A model generated the notes under the pieces. That model saw only the letters and a program-made list of their open reading frames with translations, was not told the origin of the DNA and ran no database searches. Below are positions 20,682 to 34,800 of a stretch of 64,000 bases of DNA, one piece after another. The DNA comes from Clavelina lepadiformis (Eukaryota; Chordata; Ascidiacea; Aplousobranchia; Clavelinidae). The stretch is taken from the NCBI RefSeq assembly GCF_947623445.1, contig NC_135243.1:10914501-10978500 (forward strand), in the 5' to 3' direction. A program made the translations under genes and the position numbers. The stretch's first letter is position 1. Every line of letters begins with the position of its first letter.

Positions 20682-23600
20682 TCAGACATGACTCGATTGC
20701 TGCCTTCTAGTTTTACGATTATGCCTATAGGAACGATATTGTCGACCACGAAGTACTTCCGGATTTTGCTGCTCTGATGGGAACTTCCCTATAATTGCGG
20801 AGCCTTGTCTGCGTAAACCCCTAACATAAGGACGATTGGGAGAATCAAATCCGCCATCGTCACTATCTTCATCAAGAACTTCCTTCTTGTCTTTGAGAGT
20901 TTTCTGATTTGCAGATTGTAGTTCTCTGGCAACGGCAGCTATCTTGTTACTATTGTTGTTGATGTTAATCTGCATTGCCATTGAAGAACTGATTGGAGAA
21001 GTTGTGTTGTTTTGTTTGGATTCATTTGATGGTTTTATACGCGAGTGTGAGAACGTCACATTTCGACTAACAGGATTGACTGAATGCTGATTGAGATGTT
21101 TCTGTGAGTTAAACTGTCCAAAAAATGCAACATATTTTTAAAACCTAAAAACTGCCTGCACAGGTCACGTCAGATATTAAACGAAAGTTGTTTGTAAAGA
21201 AATTTCTTACCTCAATTTTATGTTTAAATTGAGGAAGATTATAAGCCCAGTGATCTGACATAACAGAGTTAACTGATGCACCACCACATGATAAAGCAGC
21301 AGCAGATGATCTTTTTTGGTAAAACAAAATGTAAACTGCCTGAGGAGAAAGAGCATCCTCACCAATACACTCTGTATGGCTGTCATCAAACAAATACCTA
21401 CAACAGAAAAGATGACAATTCTATACCATTACTGTTTACCTACCAAACCAAAATTATCAATACAACAACTCCAAGGATAAAGCCTAAAATGCTGATACAA
21501 CTAGAAAGGAATCTAGAGCATACCATTTTCCATCTAATGGATTACAACAGCAGGCTGTGTAATGACCAGAGTTCAAGTTACCATAGTGATTGCATACCGC
21601 ATACAAATCATACATGCAATCCACTGAACTAGACCACTGTCCAGCATATGAAGAATCTGGCCTACATAAAAGTAAAGGATTACAATATTAGGAGTTTGTG
21701 TTTGTATACACTGTATGCAGAACTAATTAAAGCTATTTCAGAAAAATTTGAGTCTTAGGTATACATTGTGATGTCAATAAAATTTTATAGTAATGATTAC
21801 AAAAATTGAAAAAGCACAATTTAGAAACCTATAGAGATGCTTAGACATATTCAAGCCGGTAATTGGAAATTCAACACGGGTGGATAGTTTCGTTCTGCAG
21901 CCATTAGCCACTCGAAATCTCTTCAAATGTAGAACAAAAATATCAGGAAGTGTATACAAGCTCAGTTTCTTCACTGTTCCTTGTTGATGTTTATGACAGT
22001 GAGGACAAAGCCAGGCATCTTCTGGCCCCAATTCTTCTTCTTGTGTGTGTAAATCAAAGCATTCTTCCAGTGTGCAGGTAACTTGTTGCTGATGAAGTAC
22101 ACGCTGTAGGCGAACACTGTCCTGCACTTCAACCTGCAACAAATAACTATGTGATGCAAATTTCTCCACAAATATTGTTGCTTTAAATGAAACTTTGTTG
22201 TAAGCCGGTCAGTTGGTTTAAATGCATAAAGAGTGTGTAGCAAATCAGTTGCTTATAAGTTAGGTGCACTGTTGGTTGTAAGTTAAAAAGCCCTGCGAAT
22301 ATTTTAGTATAGTGTGTGTAAGAGCATAGTGTGTAATGCAAGTATTATGCATAGTAACATTATTGCCAACGATAAGTAGCAACTTGTATATGTCAATGAA
22401 ACACTTTGATTAATCATATTTATTGCTTGAAAAAATGAAGTTGGAAAGTAATTTAACTCAAATGGAGATTTCACAGCATGAAGTTTACCATTAGCACTTC
22501 GTGAAAAATCAAATTGCACAGCACCAATCTATGGTGTTTTAAGTAATGTTCGTTATAACAGGTTATAGTTTATGATGATAATTACTTATTGAATGAACTT
22601 AAAGCATCATGTTGAATAATAGCCTTGATAGTGACCAGTAAGACTCTTTATTTTAAATCTTCAACAGATTACCAATATACTTTCAATACGTTTATTTCAA
22701 TGATACAAGCTACTTTTTATCTGCTGTTTCTGGTAAAGGTATGTATGAAATCTACAATAAAGTACATTTTGAACATGAAAGACCATCTGCAAACGAAAAT
22801 AAAATCGAAAATCCAGTTATGTGGTTCTTAGCATGAACTCTTTCAAATCCACCGTGCAAACCGGAGCTTTGAAATGACAAAGATCTGTCAAGTGTTAATA
22901 ATCTAATTAATTAATCTATAATATCCTTCTATCGATTAGTATTTGCATGCATTTTAAAACAACACGCTTGGCTGGCCAATAGGTTTAACGAAATGCTACT
23001 GTCTAGCTACCAGCGTGAAGGGCAAACTTGACTACTTCTAAATATTCAGTGTGCACGTAATTTAGTTGCAATGTTAATAATGCATATATGTTAGACTATA
23101 TCTTTTTAAAATAAATGTGTGTTTGTAACAGCAATGTATGTATCTTGCATACTGCATATTCATTTTTTATTATAAAGTTTAAGATTAATTCATATCACAC
23201 ACAATCGGTAAAACAAAGTACTTTTTCCTCGGGAAATTTTTCAAATATCCCAGACTTTGTATCAGTGTCCCATTCTGCAACCAACTTGATGTGCATTGGA
23301 CCTCCAGCTGGAGAGTTTTCAAGTGCTCTATCCACTGTAGGTTCTCTGAGTGGCTGAGGAGTTTGTTGAGACAAATATGACTTGTTTGGCAACCCGTCCA
23401 TAACCTGAGGAAATCAAATGTTTATAAACACCTTTAATATGCCAGTGGCACCAAGCTCAATCTTAGATACATACTGCAGTCTTTCAGATATACATAAATA
23501 TATATATAATCGGTTACAATTTCAGTGGTACGTGTGAAGATGTTAATTCAAAATTGTTGTGTACTAACATAAATTTATAAACCAGAAGTCTTTAGCAAGT

Positions 23601-26600
23601 ATGTCCTCAAAAGCATGGAAAAATATAAATTTAACAAAGAATTAAATGAAATATACTGGTCAGTAATAAACAAAATATTGTTGTGATGACAAGGCGACAT
23701 TCTAATCCAAAACATTCAATTTAAATTTTAAGGGGTGTAAAAATTTCAACAGTATAATTTTCAGTATACACAATGTTGCAGTCTTCTTACATGCACTCTC
23801 TTCTTACCTAAATAACATTGCCAATCTATTTTCGTCCACTACAGTATATAGGTAATACTGGTATCATTGATTCAACTTATAATATATCATATACGATCTA
23901 TATATATTATATTATGTATACACTGTATTTGTCTCTGGCGGTCCGTAAAATAGTAAACTATATACAAAGTTAGTGCCACTTTCACCTTCAATACTTTGGA
24001 AAAGAATGAGATGGTTATTACTACATTAAAAAAGCATTAAATCTAAAAGTGATCTTTTTGTGGGTGAAAGAAGTAATTTCATAAAACACCTGAAGTAAAC
24101 TTTATGAAAACACTTTTAAAACATACTTAGTAGTGGAAAACCATTCAAAAATTACTTGAATATATAGTAGTTCTTTCTACACAGTTAAACCACTACACTT
24201 AGCGGTATTAAAAAATCCTATGAGGTGCCCACTTGTTACAACCATTGTTAAATCTCACTCCTAGCATGGTCACTCAAGGTCATGAGTAAAGTGTCTTCGA
24301 AGAAATGTTTTAATTTTTCAAAAAGCAATAATTTGCTCAATGGCGAAGGTGCAAAAACTCATATTTCCTCTTCATATTTAAGCATATTAACAACAGGGCG
24401 ATTATTTTTTGACCTAAAAATTGAAAATTTTGACATTAAAAAATTTTTTTTTCACAAATTTTGACGTATGAAGAATTCAAGTAGTTAAAGTACGCATTAT
24501 TGTACAAAAAGTTAAAATTTATTGTAGTAAAGAAGGGCAAAAATCTGAACACAGACCTAGCCTATTCTGAAAAGGGAAATGAGCTAATTACAAATCACTG
24601 CCAAAAAAACTCCAACTAAGACACAACAAAAACTGTTCAATACATTTGTCTAAAAACTCTAAACTAAAGATACATGATGTATCTAAAGCAAAACCGAAGC
24701 AAGAGGTGATGCACAATAAGTAGAAAATGGGCCATTTACAACAGTATAAAGTAGGCTACAAGGTGTACAATGTAAAATGACCAGTTCACCTACAGTGCAA
24801 CCTCTTTGACACCACGACAATGCAGTTTTTAAACAATTTTGACTTGGTAAAAAATTTTGACTTTTTAAACAATTTTGACAATTTTTGACCTAGCGCTGTA
24901 AATTTGACAATTTTTTGACTTTTTTTGACAAGTCAAAAAATAATCACCCTAAACATAACTAAAAAAATAAAAATCCAATGAAAAATGCCAGTTTAACGTT
25001 GTGGAATATCATGCAAAAGATTTTGTGACGCTCAACTTGCAGATATCTTTTGGGGTTAACTTTTCATCATTAAATTGCTGATGCCATGAAAAAATCCATC
25101 ATGTCATAAGAAGTATCTCTTTTGTCATGAACTAATATATGCATGAGCGTTGCAAGTAATATTTTTATTTTTGCGCGAGCAAAAGTGCGCAGTTGTTTTA
25201 ATCTAAGTCAAATCTGCAATGACCTACGTTTTTAGTGTGATTGTTGAGAAACAAGCTTTCTTCCAATTGCTTTTTGCCATTTAGGTTATATGTCATAAGT
25301 CATAACCATAACCACAATTTTTTTAGTGAGTTTTGCTATAATCAATGATATTTTGGGTTGATCTGACATTATGCGATGCGTTGGAGATATGATACAATAT
25401 AGATGACACAATAAGATGCATAATGTGCTAACTCATTGGCAAGCAACCAGTCAGGAATTCCTTCAAGTCATGACTACAGCATGCTCTCAACTTTCATCTT
25501 TTAAAGAGGAATGTTTTGCTGGTAGAAATGTTTTAATCTTTAAAATTGATAAAACATATTTCCTACATGAAGTAATCATAACAAGTTAAACCATTTTTAT
25601 CAGATGATGTTTAGTGCTGATGCCGCATATGTACACATACTTGTTTCCACTTCTCTTAGTAAATTGGGTAACAAGAAAGTGTCTGGGACGAGTTTTTCTA
25701 GAAATTAAGCAAAAACTAAAGACAGTCACAATCTGACCAGTGACAAACTTTCTGTGAAAATTTGGCTTCTCTATATATATTCATGTGCCATGACCTGTCA
25801 TTAGAAAGCGGTTTGACATTGACACTGTTCGGGATTGATACAAAAAATCAGAGATATGAAGACTACAGTCGAATCCGCTTAATTCGGACAACGGATAACC
25901 CGGACAACCGCTTTATTCGGCCAAAATGCTCGGGAACGGAACAAAAGTAAAAATTGAACGTAAAAAACTCCTGTTAATTCGGACAATTCTCCGCTTAATT
26001 CAGACACAGGTTCGCAATTCCATCGTTAGGTTATGACAAAATAAACAGTACTTCGTTCGTTTTAAGACAAGATTCAATTGCATTATGAGTGATTATGGTG
26101 AAACAATGATGATACATGCAGTAACAATCGACAATGAACTCATATAACGCCGTGCCAGCTTCATAGTCGCTTTTACTTCGGTACAATTGCGTCCATCTTG
26201 TAGGACAAAATTGTACAGAAAAGTTTAGCACAAAAAGTGAAATTGCTCACTAAAGTAAACGAAGACGTTTTATGCGATCAGTGCCAGTTACTGCAGTATA
26301 GCGCAGCTGCAATTCATTTATTATGCAACACTACAGTATTTTAAATGCGTTTTTTGCCTTTATGGCTATGCATGACCATGAAACGAACAATTGATTTTCC
26401 GCTTAATTCGGACAAAGCTGTTTCTCCGCTTAATTCGGCCAAAAGTGAGCGGAACCAAAGTGTCCGAATTAAGCGGAGTCGACTGTATATGGAAAAGATA
26501 GTGTTTACTGTTTAATAGATCAACAGCGACAGCTTTCATCTGCATTTATAAAAGCTGAAGTGGTAACTACGTGCAACCACCAATATTAATATGTCTCACT

Positions 26601-28483
26601 CATTTTGTAATTGTGCTGCACAAGTAGGTTACAAGTTCTGTACTTTTGCATCTTGGCTTTAAGCCAATACATTTTCTTATCCAACTCATGAAAACTTTTA
26701 AATCACCTGAAGTCGAAATAAATTGCCAAGACGTTCATGCTTAACACCATTTTTTAAATGATCACTCATCTGGCTTAAAATTATAGACTGCAGTTCGGAT
26801 TGAAGAACATCTCGAGATGTACGAAACACAAGAGGGCGTCCAAATCGCTTACCTGAAATAACAATTTTTTATCCACAACCTTGTCACATATAATTCATAT
26901 TTTAGCAACTACTAGTGGTATTTCAATAATGCTTTCCAACATTTTTATAAGTTTGAATTCGTTCAAAATTCAAAACAAACAAAAACGTACTGATCATCCA
27001 AACAAATTATGCGTATCAAGCTTATTTAATTACCTTGTTCTTTAATTCCTTGTTTGTTAATGAGAATCACAACAACACTTTCAACATTGGCCAAAGTGTT
27101 ATTCCCAGTAGTCCCGTCCTTCCCTTGCTTGCTGCTAAATGTACCACGCCGTTTTTGTTTACTTGTAAAATTTCTTGGCAAAGTTCCTGCAGTCATTTTA
27201 GCAATCGCTGGCATTTCAAACGCATAAAGGGACATACTTGAGGCAGTTGTGGTAGCATTGGACATTGGAATGTCAGATATTGATTTGTCATCTCCATATG
27301 ATTGATGAAAACCATCATGGTGTAACTCAACAAATGCCAGCAAACGTGAATGTATTCCACACTCTGCAGCAATGCCTTGTCGTAAGTGATTTATTTTGCC
27401 CTCAATTTCAACCGTTACACCAACTTTTAATGTTCTACCAGCAAAACTTTTTCTACTAGAGCTGCTTCTTCTTTTATTTGGCAAGTAGACCACATTAACA
27501 TAAATTGGCCTAGTGGTGCGTTGCCTGATAGGTAAGGAAACACAGAGAAAAGGGTCTGTAGTGTCACTTTGCTTTTTGCAATTAGGACAAGACAAACTTG
27601 ATCGATAATGGCCTTGAAACACTTTCTGAATAAAACTGTTTGGTTGAAGGTCAAGGTTAGATTTTGCTTTAGACGCATTCTCCATGTTATCACCTTGGTT
27701 TTTGTTGTTCTCAACAGAAAGTTTGCGGCTTTTTCTAAACGACTGTTTTCTGCTGAAAGTTCTTTTCTTCACTGGCATCTGGTTGAGATCTTCATGCAGT
27801 TTATCAAACAACCAAAGAAGAAATTCTTGTGAATCATGTTGTATTGTTCCTTTGTACTGAGATGCATACTTCCCTATAGTATCTTTTAAAGATTTTGTCA
27901 TTTCGGAAGAGCAGCTTCCAGTCCACAAACTTTTTATTACAGCTGCAAGCTGTTCAGCAACTTCACCTTTGGTTCCATATTTCTTACTCCTGTCTTTTCT
28001 GCAACTTTTCAAATCTGTTTTGTACTGGCCCATCACAAAATATTCCGCTAAGAAGTCTGTGTTACTCAAACACTGAGTAACTGAATTCATAAAACAGGTA
28101 TTCCCATGGTTAGTCAAACCAAACACTCCTGGCATGACAGTTAACAAACCAATATCTGCCCCAGACCCATTCACTAAGCCATTGGCTGATCTTACTTTGG
28201 ACTGCATGACACTTAATGATGTGCTATTTGAAGTATGTAGTGAACTGCTTCTACTTACTACAACAGTATTGCTCCCATTTGCATGACCATTTTGATGCAT
28301 GTTAGCATCAAAACCTGCCTCTATAGCGTCCTTGTCAGTTTCATTACTGACGTCAGCCCCATTTTCAGCAGGTGCAGTTTTACGCCACACAAAACGTTTG
28401 ACCATGTGCAGTGCAATAAAATTTCCAAAGCTTTTAAACGCAGACTTTTTTCGTTTTCCTTTGTCTTTGGCTGACAAAACCAT
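20682..28483 (-). CDS. USP31: Ubiquitin carboxyl-terminal hydrolase, USP31/USP43 type, seven exons
   Basis: A cysteine protease that removes ubiquitin from substrates. Predicted exons: 28483-27034, 26852-26707, 23404-23222, 22133-21829, 21661-21524, 21397-21211, 21113-20682. All have GT-AG boundaries and matching phases, giving 2841 nt and 946 aa. The Cys box is NHGNTCFMN (catalytic Cys about 130) and [11 protein letters not shown] follows. Zinc knuckle pairs are CPNC (about 299-302) and CPHC (about 636-639). The His box is SGHYTA (His about 728) and the Asp box is WYLFDDS. A downstream [15 protein letters not shown] segment resembles one in USP31. The start is the ATG of [10 protein letters not shown], as codons upstream use no ATG. 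Vertebrate USP31 is about 1350 aa, so the Ser-rich C-terminal tail is much shorter here. The choice between USP31 and USP43 orthology is open. Confidence 0.93.
24394..24951. mobile_element. Possible TIR transposon rich in TTTTTGAC words
   Basis: The left end CAGGGCGATTATTTTTTGAC is mirrored at the right end by GTCAAAAAATAATCACCCT. The interior near each end repeats TTTTGAC in AT-rich context. It lies in intron 2 of the USP gene. No clear target duplication was found. Confidence 0.5.
25866..26485. mobile_element. pogo/Tigger-type MITE in USP intron 2
   Basis: The terminal inverted repeat starts CAGTCGAATCCGCTTAATTC and its partner at the other end differs at one base in about 25. Both ends are flanked by TA (25864-25865, 26486-26487), the expected target duplication. 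Extra copies of the CCGCTTAATTCGG word lie just inside each end. No transposase is encoded. Confidence 0.88.
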
Positions 28484-30844
28484 GTTGGGTTTGTGCTTCA
28501 AAGGCCTATCCTATAACCTTAAACTGCAGAAAACTTTTCCAATTAAAAAAACATCAGTTTTTTAAAATCAAATCTTAGTAAACTGACCACATGCAAAGCT
28601 TAAATCTAGTAATAAAATCTGCTTAATAAATTCTACTTGGTTTAAGCTAATTTTTGGAATAATCTGTCTGGAAAATACAGATGAAATCAATATTTCACAT
28701 ATTCAATTACCAAGCTTTTTGTTAGTATAATATAACTGATATAATGATGTGATTATCTGTGTCTAGTTTAAATAGTATGAAGTACTACAAAGGAAAGCAG
28801 TAACTAGGTTACTACTCATCTCCAATTATTGTGTTACAGTACATTTTAATCAATACGTTAATTTGCAAAAAAGAGATGTGTTCAACATATTATTTTTAAA
28901 CTTTTATTTGATGTCAATCAATTAAAATTAAATTCAAAAAAAATTAGGACATTTTGAAATTACTTTATGCTATTATTCAGTTTCAAAGAGACATTTTGGA
29001 TCAAAATAATTTAAAGTCAGAATTACTTATCTCTAAAATGGCTTTTGCCAAGAAACTGTGCAAAGTATTTGTGTTTAATAACAAATGACCCTGGAATAAT
29101 ATATAATACATACTCAATATTTTGCATATTTTCCAAGGACAAAAATGTGGTGCCTTTCAAAGTAGTATAATGCTCTGTAATTATATAAGTCATCATTACA
29201 GAAAGCTTTTGTTGACGTAAAATCTCAAAATGAGTAATCGACTTTATTGACCTAACAAGAGTTTGACTAGCCATATATATTGGCGTATACGACACCTGTT
29301 TTTAACAAATATATCAGGCCAAAATAAGAGTGGGATTGTAAAAACTTGTCTTTATTATCTAGAAGACACTAAAATGAAATTAAAGATTTACAACAGTACT
29401 AAATTAGCAGACCATCAAAAGCAAAGTAAGGCAGATGAAAAAAGACTGGGTGTCATAAGTCGTACGTTGAAACATGGTAATCTGGTTCGTATTTATCATC
29501 TTAATTGTAATACTGCTGTGTGTGAGCACAATTTAATTAACTTTCGAATTTGCACCACTGTCTACAGTTGATTGACGTGTGGTCAATTCAAATTCCAAGG
29601 TTCAATTTCTTTGTTGACCGCATACTTTCTGGTATGGTATCATTGTGAATACTAAATACCTGACATTTATAGCCAACGTTTCTTAATTTTCATAACCTGC
29701 CAGCAATTAAAAAAATATGAGTAAAATAACAAATTAGACATATCTCGAGCATTTTCTTTTTGCAACCACTGTCAAATACAGTCATTTCCCATAGTAAGGA
29801 ACCTTCTACGAAGTACTAAGAAAAGGGAACATCAACGCACATAATTTGGATGACGTGCAAGTTGGTAAAAAGTTGGCTTCTCGATAATACAAAATGTTTT
29901 TCACAGGAGAAACAACGTAAAGAAGGGCTTATATGCCGGTATATACGGTAAACGATTGCAAAGACCGGATTTGGCGCTTGGGGAGACGGTCATCACTAAC
30001 CAATTACGAGGAATTCCTATTCTTGCACTGAAGCAGTTGAAACAAAACATCTATTCAATTTTTGTGGCAATCTACCAATCGTATGTAGTATTATTATGAG
30101 CATTTTTTACATGTTGTCTTTGAGCGAGTTTAGATTTTCGTTTTGCTAACATGCTTACTTTTCATTTCAAAAATTAAAAAAGGAAAGCAAGTTTATGCAT
30201 CTGTCTGGGCACAAAAATTCGACTCGTATTAATAAATGATGCAGGTTAACACGTTTCGAAGCAATTTGCAGTATTTTACTGTAACATCACTCAGTATTGA
30301 AATCAAATTGCTTTCTAAAGAGATAGATTAAAAATTGGGAATTCATATATAGGCTTAAACAGCAACTTACAATAATTACTTCCAACTTACAATAGGTTAT
30401 CGTATCGTGGGATACTCATTTATGCGCATGTTGTTGATGGCACACAATAGGACAATTTTAACACTAGTGTACTTGCCAAATGCGGCTTGAGTAACATGCG
30501 TCATGCTAACGTATCCTTTGAAAGATGTTTTTCCATTTTTTTATGGCATTATACTGTATTGCTACTTTACAATGTTAGGCCTAGGCTAGGCCCTATATCG
30601 TTGTTTTTTATGTTGGCCGTATAACTACATGTGTTTCATAAGAACAGTATAATGTTTATAACAGTTTCTTCTGAATTATTTTTCGAAATTTAATCAATAT
30701 CTTTCTTCTCCACCTATGATGTAGGATTATAGGCTATACTCGGCATAGTAGCTTCTGTGCTAGATCCGTAGCTTTTATCATTGGCTACACTAGGCTATAA
30801 ACAGTAGTATGGAATATTTCACCTGAGTCAATCTAGCAAACACT
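28484..30844. other. Intergenic region upstream of the USP gene
   Basis: AT-rich sequence. A minus-strand frame at 29023-29295 (about 90 codons, opening MSYTPIYMASQTLV, with YVLYIIPGSFVIKHKY) has no family that I recognise and overlaps an opposite frame, so it is not called a gene. No promoter was identifiable by eye. Confidence 0.4.
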
Positions 30845-30970
30845 TTCTGGCAGACACTGTCTGCTGGTTTCACAAAATCAAGCGAGAAGACATTTTTTTA
30901 GAAGAGCACCATGAAGTTAAATTTTGACTGCCGGTGGGGAACGATGTTCAGAATCGCGGTCAATAAGCGA
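30845..30970 (-). repeat. Uninterrupted (empty-site) copy of the repeat at 7785-8130
   Basis: Read on the minus strand it gives GACCGCGATTCTGAACATCG, then GTTCCCC, a T-rich middle with CTAAAAAAAT, and CTCGCTTGATTTTGTGA. These are the flanks of the 7851-8067 insertion, joined without it. Confidence 0.65.
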
Positions 30971-31127
30971 TTGTGTGTTCTCTAGCTAGGAATGTGTATA
31001 TTATTAAGAAAGTAGTACTGTCTTTTGTTAATCATGTCATTCAAACCTTTATAATTCCTAAACCGACATACTTTACCCAATTTACTAGTGTTGTAAGAAG
31101 CGTCATATACCCAGAGTGTACGATTTG

Positions 31128-31210
31128 ATTGAATATGTTGAATATGTTGAATATGTTCAATCGATTGTTGAACGATTGTTGATTATTGTTCGATTGAATA
31201 TGTTGGATGT
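31128..31210. repeat. Short GAATATGTT tandem repeat and palindromic tract
   Basis: GAATATGTT occurs three times in a row and then again after a stretch of GATTGTTGA words (CAATCGATTGTTGAACGATTG). This is a simple local repeat. Confidence 0.6.
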
Positions 31211-31479
31211 TTAGTCGTTACAATGAAATACTAATGGATACGTATCTTGTATGTATAACGGTGTCTTTCTCTGATTGCCTGAACATAGCGATATAAAAAC
31301 TGAGTCTTCGTTCAAATCGTTTTTTCCTCTGTTCTTCATTCAATTCAAATCGTTAGCACTACTCGGATTATAAATGGTATAGGAAATTGCTGCTAATGTA
31401 ATTTAAAGGCAACTACATTGGAAATACAATTCGGACTTTATGAACCAAGCTTTGCTGACCTTTTTATATTAAACATATT

Positions 31480-31860
31480 TTATTTTTTAAGTTATTTTTA
31501 GGCTTAAGGAATTATTATTTATAATTACTGGTATAATTGATAATATCATCTCTATATGCTTTACTATTTCCTCCAACTACTGGAAATTTTTTATTTTTAA
31601 ATATTCCGTTTCCATTTTACAATTATCTCTAAACCATTCTGATACTTTATATTGATAATTTTGATTGTTTTACATACATAAATGATCGATTTGGATAATT
31701 TAGAAATATGATTTCCTTTGCATTTTCTTTGTCATCTAATACTTTTTATGTATTTGTTAATGTTTCATACGTTAATCCACTGTGTTTTAAATGGAGATGG
31801 ATATTTCAAAATGACTGTTGCTGATGATTGGAATTGTATTTGTGTTCAAAATTTCATTTG
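31480..31860 (-). pseudogene. Unidentified mobile-element coding relic, copy 2
   Basis: On the minus strand, pieces of one protein are readable with frame breaks: GLTYETLTNT, DDKENAKEIIFLNYPNRSF, SEWFRDNCK, and FPVVGGNSKAYRDDIINYT ending SNYK and a stop near 31507. The last part matches the frame end at 17100-17205. The element family is not identified. Confidence 0.45.
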
Positions 31861-34800
31861 GTAATGTTTCCATGACTTACTCAATGAAAATGAATAACAA
31901 TGAAAAATATGATAATAATAGATTAGAAAACCTACGCGTATTAACAAACACAGGTGATGAGAAAAGTGAATCAAATGAAATTACAATAAAAAATTTTGGA
32001 AATTCATGTATATTACTTTAAGAAATACTATCCTAATATTATAAATATCATAAAAGTCACGTGACCTAAACTGTGCTTAAATTCCCTCACCACGGTATGC
32101 TAATTTTCCAAATATAAGTGGTATCATAACCTTTTGAATTACACGTTGCACTTTTTAAACTGAAATAATTGATATTAAATATAAATTAATACGAAACTCT
32201 AATCATTCATTGTAATCGTCACTATCATATCCCCAGTCGTCATAATTGTTATCATCTTCCCAACCGTGATTGGTAGCGAAGCTCAAGTTTTCGTGGTTGA
32301 ACCTGAGCGTGAGAACCGCGGTTGTTCAACGAGCGCTGTCCAGCTCTGGGAAAAACATTCATACCTTTATCGAAATTACGTAATTGATTAATTGCAAGAA
32401 ATCTTACAATAAAGATGATCCTTCGCGCCACACTGACAAACCGCAGAGTTAGACACTACCCATTTGTACGGAGTGGAGCAGAAACGCTCAACGTCGTTAA
32501 ACCGTACCCAGAACATATTTGTCAATGAAAGTCCGGTTGAGTGGAAATAGGCGTCGGTGATGAAATGCAAAGTACTGCATATTTACGTATTTTTTGTGGG
32601 TAGCCCAGCAACAACGGCTATATTAGTTTTGCTGAAAGGCTTTAATACAGTATAGCAAGTGCGTATAGTTTTTCACAAAAGGCATTATTGATTTAAATGT
32701 GGAATGGTGAATTACAAACATTACCAACATTGTGCAGAAGTCCACATTCAACATAAAAGTATTTTACTTCAGAAATACAGAAGACGCCACTTAGGCCTAT
32801 GTGCTTACTTAGGCCTATAACAACTATTGTCATATAAGGTCATGTTGCAACAGATCAGGATAGTGCAAAAAGAAAAATTGCTTTCGATTCATTTCCTAAA
32901 ATGATTGGCATAAGCCTTCTATGATCATTTTTATTGAGTGGCTATTCAAAAAAATTTAGATTTTTTTTTTAAAATCTGCTTTCAACGGCAAACATTAACC
33001 AAAACAAAAATCGGAATTATTTTTAATCATTTATGTAGGTAACTCATGTAACTGAAACAAAGGCTCCTAGAATTTAATACTGTTTATTTGTTAGCTTATA
33101 TAAATAACTGAATACTAATGAAACGCCGATGCAAACAATTATTTTGGCGTAATGAGCTTTCATACACGCTGGCTATCGACTTATGAATAGAAACACAACC
33201 CAATCTCAAAACAAAAGCGTCACCACAGAATATAATATAATTAAGTCCTTTGTACACTCCTTACAATTAAAATTGCTCGTATGTGTATATATATATCCTA
33301 AATTGTTCATTTTAATGACAAGACTGAAGATTTTGATCGAATTAAAGCAATTTTAAAACGAAAATCCCTTCGTCTTTGTCATAGTACAATAATTGTTTCT
33401 GGTAAACGTTACTACGTATGCTGATGCAATTTAAGGAAGGTGCCGTTTAAAAGTTTTCAAAAGGCGACAATAATTGATGCGTTAACTTTGCAAGCCCGAC
33501 TTTAATTGCAGCTAGATTTTTTAATGTACGGTAAAACAATTTTTTAGTATATACTAGGCTATTACAATTAAAGCTCCACAGTTACTTTCAGCATAAGTGT
33601 TGAAGTACGCTATCCGTACACTTAATCAACTTATTTGGATGGTTTATAACTTTACAAATTGCGCCTTTGTTGCTGTTTGAAATGAGAGTAGCTGTGAGAA
33701 TTACTTTTGTCCGTTGCTATAACGTAAGCACAATAACATTGGTACAATAGGAAGTGATCAAATACCGCCCCATTCGTGTACATTCTTTGTTATGTCCTTG
33801 TCAACAGCATGTCTCTCAGTTTGGTATTTAAGTTTAATAAAATGATTTATGTTGTCAGTGTATATGTAATGTTTTTGGGATGTTGTATACAGTAGCAAAG
33901 TTATCAAAACATGATTGTACTGTAGACATGTGTTTTGATAATACGATATTTTTGTATAGTCTATCGGTTTAGAAGAGAAACAGAACGAACTCAAAACAAA
34001 ATGTTCAAACTTGTTAATTTTCAGTGATTTTTTGAAGGTGCGATATAAAATACATTATAGTAGCTTATTGATCTTAGTGCATTTATTGTATAATTTTATC
34101 GGTCTTACTGTAGCGTGCTCTAACCGGGATAGATTGCCCCGATAATTTTCTTCATGTTTATGTAAGGGCGCCAAAAAGCGTTGGAAAAAAGCATTGACGA
34201 TTGAAATAGTAAATTGCTATTATACGATAGAAATACATATAATCTAAACTAAAGGGTGCGTTTTAATCAGATGTGATATAAGAATAGATAAAATAATTAC
34301 TATACTGAACAGATTTACGATGGATATATGCTACTATGCGAAGGTTAAACGTTTACAGTTTTTTTTGACAAAGCAATCAGTTTGGGTTTCATTAACTAAG
34401 GAATAAAAATGGATTCATGACGTTACTGAACAGACGTTAATAAACTCCGTATATACATTGTATATATTGTGTATGACGTATTTTGAGCAAAAGTATTTTT
34501 TGAAAAGCTGAGAAAAGTTTAGCAAAATGCCAATAGTACGCAGGAGAATTTATATTTTGGCGACAGTGTTAACAATAAACTGAGTTTTTATAAAATTATC
34601 TGGTCCTGAAATTGTAGAAGCCTTTTTCTTCCAAAAATAATCAATTTCCGCTTTGTTCAATAGCTCTACGTGCATAAAATTGCAAGGTTTTGTTTACAAT
34701 CTTTTTGGTTAACCCGTTGGAGAATTCGGAATTCAGAATTACAGAATTCGGGCAGTCTGCAAACTTCAATATGGTAAAACTACCGTCTGATGAGCAGCCT

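Noticed and set aside
29023-29295. Minus-strand frame of about 90 codons (MSYTPIYMASQTLV...)
   Set aside because: There is no recognised family, no splice sites and an opposite overlapping frame; kept only as a remark in the intergenic entry.
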